Source: Blumeriella jaapii
Taxonomy: Eukaryota; Ascomycota; Leotiomycetes; Helotiales; Drepanopezizaceae
Reading direction: 5' to 3'
Length of the DNA: 64,000 nucleotides
NCBI GenBank assembly: GCA_009599575.1
Contig: VWND01000007.1
Coordinates: 1,249,501 to 1,313,500 of the forward strand
Shown here: positions 57,495-64,000 of the stretch, piece after piece
How positions within the stretch are numbered: the first letter of the stretch is position 1
How the letters are laid out: the number at the start of each line of letters is the position of its first letter
Notes under the pieces: model-generated
Told to the model about the DNA's origin: nothing
Database searches by the model: none
The model's input: the letters and a program-made list of their open reading frames with translations, nothing else
Translations under genes and position numbers: made by a program

Positions 57495-59917
57495 ATGGCT
57501 CCGACGACCACGCGCGATCAATTCAATGCTCAGTCGCTGGGAATCCCACTGAACGCTATGGTGAAGGAGGTGAGCAGCTCTCGCACCCAGCCCCGCCCAC
57601 TCAGCGTGCTCCTCTTCCCGTCTCTGCGTGTTGGTAAATGGTTCTCCGGGCTTGGGGCCAGTGAACCAAAATCTGCAGCGATTTCCGTCGTTGGGCCTCG
57701 TGCATGTGGGCAAGATCGCTGACCTTACCACGCAGGCCAAAATCTTGATGGTTGGCGCGGGAGGAATCGGCTGCGAATTGCTCAAGAATCTCGTCCTCTC
57801 CGGCTTCGGCGAAATACACATCGTGGATCTCGATACGATCGATCTGAGCAACCTCAACCGGCAATTCCTCTTTCGGCATGAGCATATCAAGAAATCGAAG
57901 GCTTTGGTGGGTTTCACGAGCAACAGGCGCGAAGCTGAGAGCAGGCTGACGGGACGGGGTAACAGGTTGCAAAGGAGGCGGCGCACAAGTTCAATCCAAA
58001 CGTGAACCTCGAGGCTCATTTCGCAAACATCAAGGATGCGCAATTCAATGTGGGCTGGTTCAAGGGCTTCACCGTGGTGTTCAATGCGCTGGACAACTTG
58101 GACGCGCGACGACATGTCAACAAGATGTGTCTCGCTGCGGATGTTCCTCTGATCGAGAGCGGTACTACGGGCTTCAATGGCCAGGTTCAGGTGATCAAGA
58201 AGGGCGTCACGGCATGTTACGACTGTTCTCCGAAAGAGACACCGAAAAGCTTCCCCGTGTGTACGATCAGAAGCACACCCAGCCAGCCTATACACTGCAT
58301 TGTCTGGGGCAAAAGTTACCTCTTGAGGTATGTCACATTCGGCAAGGCGGGAGATTGGAAGACTGAACATAAGGCAGTGAGATATTTGGAGCAAGTGAAG
58401 ATGAATCGCCCGAGATGGATCATTCTGAGGATAGTGAAAATGGTTGGTATTCCTGGCCAACGGTTGAGATCTCTACTGACTCACCTAGCCAAGGAAATTG
58501 AGAAGTTGCGTCAAGAGGCACAAGCTTTGAAGCAGATTAGGGAGGCTATGGGCACCGACTCGTTTCCGCAACTGCTCTTCGATAAAGTCTATAAGGATGA
58601 CATTGTCCGCCTGCGCTCGATGGAGGAGATGTGGAAGACGAGAAGACCCCCGGAGTCAATCGACTATGCCTCGGTCCTCGAGAAGGCTGCGAATGCGGAG
58701 GCCAGAAAGCAACAGATACTGAAGGATGGGCAGAAGATATGGACTCTCGAGGAGAACGTGATCGTATTTAGGGATAGGCAAGTTCGTTCGACCTTGGCGC
58801 TACGGAATCCATACTAACTGTTGAAAGTCTGGAGCGCCTGAGCAAGCGAATGGCAGACTTGAAAAGCGCTACTGGTGAGGCTTCAGCCGAGCCAGTAATC
58901 ACGTTCGACAAGGACGATGATGATACCCTCGACTTTGTGACCGCCGGTGCGAATCTGCGTTCCATCGTGTTCGGTATCGAGACCAAGTCCCGGTTTGATG
59001 TTAAGCAAATGGCCGGCAACATCATTCCGGCGATTGCAACAACCAACGCAATCGTAGCCGGACTTTGTGTTCTCGAGTCGTACAAGGTTCTCAGAGGAGA
59101 TTACACCACGGCTAAAGAAGTAAGTCACAGCTCCTGGGATGGTTACCAATCTTCGTCCTGATCTGTTCTAGGTCTACCTTTCGCCGTTCGCACCAGAGAG
59201 ACTGCTTGCCTCTGATCGAATCCGTACTCCGAACCCCGACTGCCCGGTCTGCAGTGTAGCTCAGACTCGTCTCCTTGTGGATATGTCCAGAGCCACCCTG
59301 AACGATCTTGTCGAGAATTTCTTGCGGCTCGAACTGGGTTATGGAGAAGAAATTGTCGTCAACCACGGGGCTGATCTGCTCTACGATGTAGAGGAGACTG
59401 ATAACCTGTCCAAGAAGCTCAGTGAACTTGGTATGACTTCTCGCGACGACCGTATTACGTTGGCTAATTTATGATTCAGGTATCAAGAGCGACAGCTTCC
59501 TGACAGTCATCGACGAAGACGAGGAGAATCCCCGTGTCAACCTCGTTCTGAATGTGCAAGAAACGTATGTACACATGGAGCCGACGAGCCTCTCCTAGCT
59601 GACCCGGATATAGTTTAACTGCAGAGGAAAAGCCGATCAAGAGTCTTGATATTCGGGTAGTCAATGGTGACGACGGTCCTTCATCCCTCATCCCACGAAA
59701 GCCGAGACCCTCGCCAGCCGCGGGCCCGGCGGAAGCCACGAACGGTGCCAGTGTTGACGCAAACGATTCTGCCTTCAAGGGATCGAAGAGACCCGCCTCA
59801 GAGGCACCGGGTGATGATCCTCAAAGCTTCAAGAAGTCCAAGCAGGCTCTCAGGAACCACGACGACATTATCGTTCTCGACGGTGCCGACGGTGCCATCA
59901 CGATCGAGGACGACTGA
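57495..59917 (+). CDS. SUMO-activating enzyme subunit 2 (UBA2)
   Basis: Catalytic subunit of the SUMO E1; adenylates SUMO, takes it on a Cys thioester and passes it to UBC9, working with AOS1. Exons 57495-57569, 57736-57906, 57966-58327, 58378-58442, 58489-58777, 58828-59119, 59172-59430, 59480-59564 and 59614-59917 give 1902 nt, 633 residues. Motifs: nucleotide loop V-G-A-G-G-I-G (31-37), [16 protein letters not shown], zinc Cys pairs C166-Y-D-C169 and C-P-V-C near residue 460, and the active-site Cys181 in [12 protein letters not shown]-terminal acidic I-I-V-L-D motif looks like a SUMO-binding motif. The fifth intron (58778-58827) must use a GC donor (AG/GCAAGT). Confidence 0.95.
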
Positions 59918-60002
59918 TCTTCTCCACTCTTCCACATCTACTCGTCTTGCCATTCTCTCGTGTTTAATCGTATCGACCCCGTCTTGAGAACTAGGCAGCA
60001 AG
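59918..60002. other. 85-bp gap between convergent UBA2 and SDR genes
   Basis: Very short shared 3' region; the transcripts very likely overlap. Confidence 0.5.
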
Positions 60003-61035
60003 TCACATGGCGCTCAGTCCGCCATCGAGATTTAGTACACAGTTATTTGCATATTGGTTCGCGGCCAGGAATACCGCAGCATCGGCAATTTCATCGGCTT
60101 CTCCGAATCGTTTCATGGGGATGGAGTTCAGGGCATCTGATCGAGCTTCTGGGGTCATGGCTAGGTAGACACTGTACATTAGAAAAAAAGGGATCTCGGC
60201 GTTGAAGGGCCGGAAGCGAGCGGGGGTGAGCTCAAATCCAGCACGAATACCACGAATGTAAGATGTACGACGATTTTTGGGGGAGGTCGACGCACCTTCA
60301 GTCATGTCCGTCTCGATGTAGCCGGGTAGGATGACGTTGACTCGGATGTTCTTCTCGCCCAGCTCAGCTGCCAGTGCTCGCGTCAGGCCTGTAGTCGTCA
60401 ATGATGAATTGAAACCCGCAAGAAAGCCGGCCGCGCTTGCACACATACCCACGACTCCGGCTTTGCTGGCCGCGTACGCCGAGCTCCCCTTGCCACCTTT
60501 GACGCCCAGAAGCGAGGCGATGTTGATGATACATCCTAAGCAGTTTCTTAGCCGCGTTCTCGACCGCCTATCAGACCACCCGACGTAGACAAGTGATGAT
60601 TCTGTGTACAGGAGAAAGGAGGCTAGACTGCGCTCTCTGACGGAGAATAATACCAGGATACCAAAAGGCCAAGCAAGGAAAGAGAGAAAAGAGAAGAGAG
60701 AAAAGAGAAGAGAAAAGAGAAAAGAAGAGAGAGAGAGAAGAAAGAGAAGAGAGAAAAGAGAAGAGAGAAAGAGAAAGAGAAGAGAGAGAAGAGAGAAGAG
60801 AGAGAAAAAGAGAGAGAGAAAGAGAAGAGAGAAAAGAGAGAGCGAAAGAGAAAAGAGAAGAGAGAAAAAGAGAAAGAGAGAAAAGAGAAGAGAGAAAAGA
60901 GAAAGAGAGAGAAAAGAGAGAGAAGAGAGAAGAGAGAAAAGAGAAGAGAGAAAAGAGAAGAGAGAAAAGAGAGAGAGAGAGAAAAGAGAGAAGAGAGAAA
61001 GAGAGAAGAGAGAAAAAGAAGAGAGAAAAAGGGAG

Positions 61036-61091
<56 letters not shown>

Positions 61092-62044
61092 ATACAACAG
61101 CAGGTATTCGCTGGTGGTCACCCACCCAACTACTAATCTGCCGATCTGAGGCTTGTGTATGGCAGAGCGGACGGGATGCCCAATTCTCCTCAGTCTGTGG
61201 TCGTATGTGGCAGGACAGTGGGAATTTGGGTCCATGTACCGCTCAGAGAACCAGGCACTTTCCTCTTGCGAAAAGGACAGCCACAGCCGAGAGGCAGAAG
61301 GGAAGAGGGAGGAGAGGGAGAAGAGGGAGAAAGAAAGAAATGAAGAAATGAAGAAATAAAGAAAGAAAGAAAGAAAGGAAAAAAAAAAAAAAGAAAGAGG
61401 ACACCCACCAGATCTCCTCGCCATCATGCCCTTCCCGACCGTCCGACAGCCCATCAGGGTCCCGGTGAGGTTGGTGCGCACGACCTCGTCGAGCAGCGAG
61501 GCGCTGGTGACGAAGAGCGGCGAGTAGTGCGTGATGCCAGCCGCGTTGACGAGGATGTCGATGTTCTCCTGGCGTGCCGGCAGCATCAGCACGCAACATT
61601 CCCACACATCCAACTCCACGACGGCGAGGGGAAGCGGAAGCCGCATGGAAGGTGACATACCCGCTTGACACCCTCCCAGAAGCCGGCCTCCGCCACGTCC
61701 CCAACCACAACCCGATGCCCACGTCTATCCCCATCACCAGCACCGACCGCGTCCAACTCCCGCCTCACCTCCTCCAGCAGTGCCGCGTTGCGCCCGGCCA
61801 GGATGCACCGCACGCCTTCCGCGGCGAAGCGGCGCGCGATGGCGGCGCCGATGCCGCGCGAGGCGCCGGTGATGAGGCCGGTTTTGCGGGCGAGAAGGGA
61901 GATGTGTTGTTGGTGGTGGTGGTGGTGCGTGTGCGCGTGAGGCGTTTGGGAGAAGGGGAAGACCGGGGAGACCGGGGAGCTGGTGCGGTGGGTGGCATGG
62001 GAGATGAGGGGCCGGGAGGTGCAGGTGCGGATGAGGGGACGCAT
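60003..62044 (-). CDS. FabG-like short-chain dehydrogenase/reductase, probably mitochondrial 3-oxoacyl-ACP reductase
   Basis: Minus-strand exons 62044-61661, 61568-61409, 60535-60449, 60388-60296 and 60160-60003 total 882 nt, 293 residues. Rossmann motif T-G-A-S-R-G-I-G (59-66), N-A-A-G, catalytic Ser189 (I-A-S), Y202 and K206 (Y-A-A-S-K), P-G-Y-I-E-T-D-M and a C-terminal L-D-G-G-L-S. The family includes FabG, OAR1 and CBR4, NADPH-dependent reductases of type II fatty acid synthesis. The first 50 residues are basic and His-rich (H-A-H-T-H-H-H-H-H), compatible with a mitochondrial presequence. Intron 2 is 873 nt and contains a 5S rRNA gene. Intron 3 (60 nt) is a multiple of three without stops. 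Confidence 0.9.
60675..61035. repeat. Long purine (GA) tract in SDR intron 2
   Basis: Plus strand is A/G only from 60675 to the end of the poly-A at 61090, except one C at 60843. It is made of irregular GAGAA, AAGAGA and GAGAGA units. On the transcribed strand it is a pyrimidine tract. Long aromatic/Ser/Leu open frames here are artefacts. Confidence 0.95.
61036..61089 (-). terminator. 55-T run downstream of the 5S gene
   Basis: A55 on the plus strand (61036-61090, its last base shared with the 5S end) is T55 directly after the 3' end of the 5S gene on the minus strand. RNA polymerase III stops at four or more T, so this can serve as its terminator, though it is far longer than needed. Confidence 0.75.
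61090..61208 (-). rRNA. 5S ribosomal RNA gene inside an intron
   Basis: 119 nt from ACATACGACC (61208) to CTGTTGTATGT (61090), the standard ends of ascomycete 5S rRNA. The internal promoter segments TAGTAGTTGGGTGGG and GTGACCACCAGCGAAT agree with Neurospora 5S, and CATCCCGTCCGCTC is present in helix III. The terminal helix pairs (ACATACGAC with GTTGTATGT). Helix II keeps pairing through co-varying bases (CTGAGG with CCTCAG), as does the CGGCAG/CTGCTG helix, which argues for a working gene rather than a decayed copy. Dispersed single 5S genes are normal in filamentous ascomycetes. This one is in the same orientation as its host SDR gene. Confidence 0.92.
61290..61400. repeat. Second purine tract in SDR intron 2
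   Basis: About 110 bases almost wholly A/G (GAGGGAGAAG, GAAATGAA and GAAA units, then A13) between the 5S gene and the intron donor. With the tract at 60675-61090 it flanks the 5S gene on both sides. Confidence 0.85.
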
Positions 62045-62372
62045 TGTGTGGCGTGGCGTGGTGTTTGTGACTTGGAATGGAATGGCAAAGCAAAAGATGC
62101 TGGATGTTGTGATGGAGATAGAGGCATGTCCTGTGCAGTACTGTACGTAGCGAGTTGGCTTGGGATGGAAGGTGTCGCTTATCACGCACGTGTGTTGAAA
62201 AAGGCTCCGGTTCAGGTGGGTACGGTATGTTGACTTCCGTGGTGCTACGGTCCCGTGTGGAATCGTGTATACCATTCATGATTCGAGTGAAATCTAGATC
62301 TAGATGCATGCCGTACATATCCTGGACATTGGAAACTTCAAATCTACACTGCCTCTGCATCCACCCCGCGTC
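62045..62372. other. Intergenic between AUR1-like and SDR genes
   Basis: 328 bp; upstream region of SDR and 3' region of the AUR1-like gene, both minus strand. A TCTAGATCTAGATG palindrome lies near 62293-62306. No gene is seen. Confidence 0.5.
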
Positions 62373-63708
62373 TCATTCATCTGCAGGGTCTTTCGTTTTC
62401 CAAGTGACCCCCATGTCGTTCACCCAAGTCGACTCCAAATCATCTTCTCTGCGGTCGCGCACAGCGGCATCCACGCTCGTTCGGACATACTCCCCATCTC
62501 CACGATCGTCGAGGCTGACGGTCTCGTAGCCCGAGTCTGGTTTGCTGTCAAACCAGTATTGCAAGCGCGTGCCGTGGAACAGTCGCTGCCATCCATTCCC
62601 CCCACTGACGCCCATGCTATACGCTTTATCGATGCGTTGCAAGCTGCGATAGAAGACCGAGAACACGGCGGCCGAGTAGATCAGGCCGCCAAGCAGGTCG
62701 ATCCGCCAGTGGTGGCGCAAGTACATGGTCGAGAACCATTGCCACAGCACGTAGAACCCGAGGAGGTACATCCCTCTCCGGGAGTAGCGCGCAATGAACA
62801 GGAAACAGCAGCAGCTGAAGGCGCCGTGCAGGGAGGGAAAGGCGCCGAAGACGAGCGGCGACGCCTTGAACGCGTTGGCGTAGATGTGTGTGCCCAACAC
62901 CTTGTCCACGCGGACCAGTCCGGCGGCGGAGCCGGGCATGCTGTAGTTGCCGGGAGGGAGAGGATAGCCGTACTGGTCCCCGTACCACGGCGCCGCGGTC
63001 GGGAAGGACAGGTGCGTGATGATGCCGAGACAGTTCTGGATCCCAAAACACCATGCGAAGATCGAGACGGCGCCCGGGGACGCAAAGAGCCAGAGCCAGA
63101 AGGCGGCGAGGAAGGGCGAGACGAAGTGAATGACGCCATAGGAGAGCCAGGCCTGGGAGGTCAGTAGACGGATCTTGGGCGGAGCCGGGCCACACCTACG
63201 AACACATCCAGCGGCTCGCAGAGGGTATGGGTCGCGGCGTGGAGGAGGTTGAGCGCAAAGGGGGGGGTGGCGGCGAGGAGCGAGAGTTTCGAGCGCCGCG
63301 TCAGCGCATACATCCACGCGTAGCCGGCCGCGGAGAACATGCACTGGAGTAGCAGGCCGAGAAAGGTGATGCCGAACAGCGTGTCGTCGGCGTGCTCGAG
63401 GTCGTTGACGTGGATTTCCGGTCGGATCGAGGAGTCGATTCGCCAGGCTACGCAGGGTCAGCCCCGAGGCTCGGCTGGCACGACGCGCGTGGGAGGGATA
63501 CCATTCTTGAAGGTCGTGATCCAGATGAGGATGAAGGTCATGTTAATGAGGATATGTCTCAGCAAGCCGAACAAGGAGTGTCTGCGAGGCTGGTTAGCAT
63601 TCTCTGCGCGCACGCTTCGCCGTCTGGCGGCGGGAACGCCTGCCTGTTCTTCAGGGTCTGGTAGATGTGAAGGGCGAAGCGCCCGACGGCGCTGATGACC
63701 ACGTCCAT
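62373..63708 (-). CDS. Inositol phosphorylceramide synthase-like protein (AUR1 type, PAP2 superfamily)
   Basis: Transfers phosphoinositol from phosphatidylinositol to ceramide in the Golgi; target of aureobasidin A in yeast. Minus-strand exons 63708-63638 (or -63644), 63581-63502, 63447-63200 and 63152-62373 give 392 (or 390) residues, close to the 401 of yeast Aur1. Several hydrophobic membrane segments are visible (for example F-L-G-L-L-L-Q-C-M-F and F-V-S-P-F-L-A-A-F-W-L-W-L-F). Active-site motifs: G-A-F-P-S-L-H (His near 240) and S-T-M-Y-L-R-H-H-W-R-I-D-L-L-G-G (His near 279, Asp near 283). The acidic tail ends D-P-A-D-E. Intron 1 has two possible donors six bases apart, one GC (after AACAG) and one weak GT. 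It could be a paralogue rather than AUR1 itself. Confidence 0.85.
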
Positions 63709-64000
63709 GGCAGATGCGACTGACGGTGAGCGACGGGCGTGTATTCCAAGGGCAGCACGCAGGAGGAGGAGGAGGAGGAGGAGGAGGAGCAGAGAGCAGA
63801 GCAGAGCAGAGAGCAGAGCAGAGGGAGGGGGCTGGCAGGGCCCGGGCTGGAAGAAGTAAATTGAGACCAGACTGGCTGGGATTTGGGCTTGGCCGTAGCA
63901 TCCAGACACGGTCTGTGAGGCATGTAGAGCTCGGGGGCGACGGCCCAACTGCAATTGAGAAGAACACTTCTTGGGGATAGATACATGTATCGATAGGTTT
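63709..64000. promoter_or_regulatory. Upstream region of the AUR1-like gene
   Basis: 292 bp to the window edge. It holds a GGA repeat (63759-63788, about ten units) and an AGAGCAGAGC repeat (63788-63822), both purine-rich on the plus strand and probably in the promoter or 5' leader. No other gene is visible. Confidence 0.55.

Noticed and set aside
60571..61125. Phe/Leu/Ser-rich and Arg/Glu/Lys-rich open frames
   Set aside because: These are translations of the purine/pyrimidine tract inside the SDR intron.
61036..61208. 5S-derived SINE with a poly-A tail
   Set aside because: On the 5S sense strand the run after the gene is T, not A, and no further SINE body follows. Full length and paired helices fit a normal 5S gene.

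Overview
The window looks like part of a filamentous ascomycete (Pezizomycotina) genome. The evidence is: short GT-AG introns with CTAAC-type branch sites, divergent histone H4 and H3 genes, a Neurospora-type dispersed 5S rRNA gene, NIMA, PRMT5 and AUR1-type genes in their fungal forms, and a left half with the marks of repeat-induced point mutation (RIP). Genus and class cannot be told from sequence alone.

Bases 1 to about 33,620 are one AT-rich, gene-free block of nested retrotransposons, riddled with stop codons that fall at former CAA/CAG/TGG codons. I resolve at least three layers. (1) Element Z, a minus-strand Ty3/gypsy element, is the oldest; pieces lie at 1-2163 and 22925-25269. (2) Element Y, a minus-strand Ty3/gypsy element of a different lineage (267-bp LTR, tRNA primer site, YVDD reverse transcriptase), was inserted into the pol frame of Z with a 4-bp target duplication and spans 2164-22924. 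(3) Two full-length 7.34-kb chromoviruses of one family lie in opposite orientation: X1 (13595-20935, plus, inside Y, duplication GGAAA/GGAAA) and X2 (25270-32609, minus, inside Z, duplication TCTGC/TCTGC). Both carry the same 564-nt antisense reading frame between pol and the 3' LTR. A 2.1-kb block of mirrored minisatellites sits inside one LTR of Y. A 450-bp element with about 180-bp terminal inverted repeats lies at 32898-33347. A truncated third chromovirus end (X3) marks the AT-rich border.

From about 33.6 kb to the end the DNA is of ordinary base composition and carries conserved housekeeping genes: histone H4 (-) and H3 (+) sharing a mirrored promoter; an ankyrin-BTB protein (-) and a NIMA kinase (+) sharing a 439-bp promoter; PRMT5 (+); a CXXC zinc-binding protein of the DUF866/UPF0587 family (-) divergent from a mitochondrial PPR-like protein (+); a queuosine salvage protein (-) divergent from SUMO E1 subunit UBA2 (+); a FabG-like SDR reductase (-); and an AUR1-type inositol phosphorylceramide synthase (-). 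Exon models were built by hand and all give uninterrupted frames with a multiple of three.

The most notable finding is a complete 5S rRNA gene nested, in the same orientation, inside an unusually long 873-bp intron of the SDR gene. It is followed by a 55-T run and long pyrimidine tracts. Two introns (in H3 and UBA2) need GC-AG rather than GT-AG splicing.
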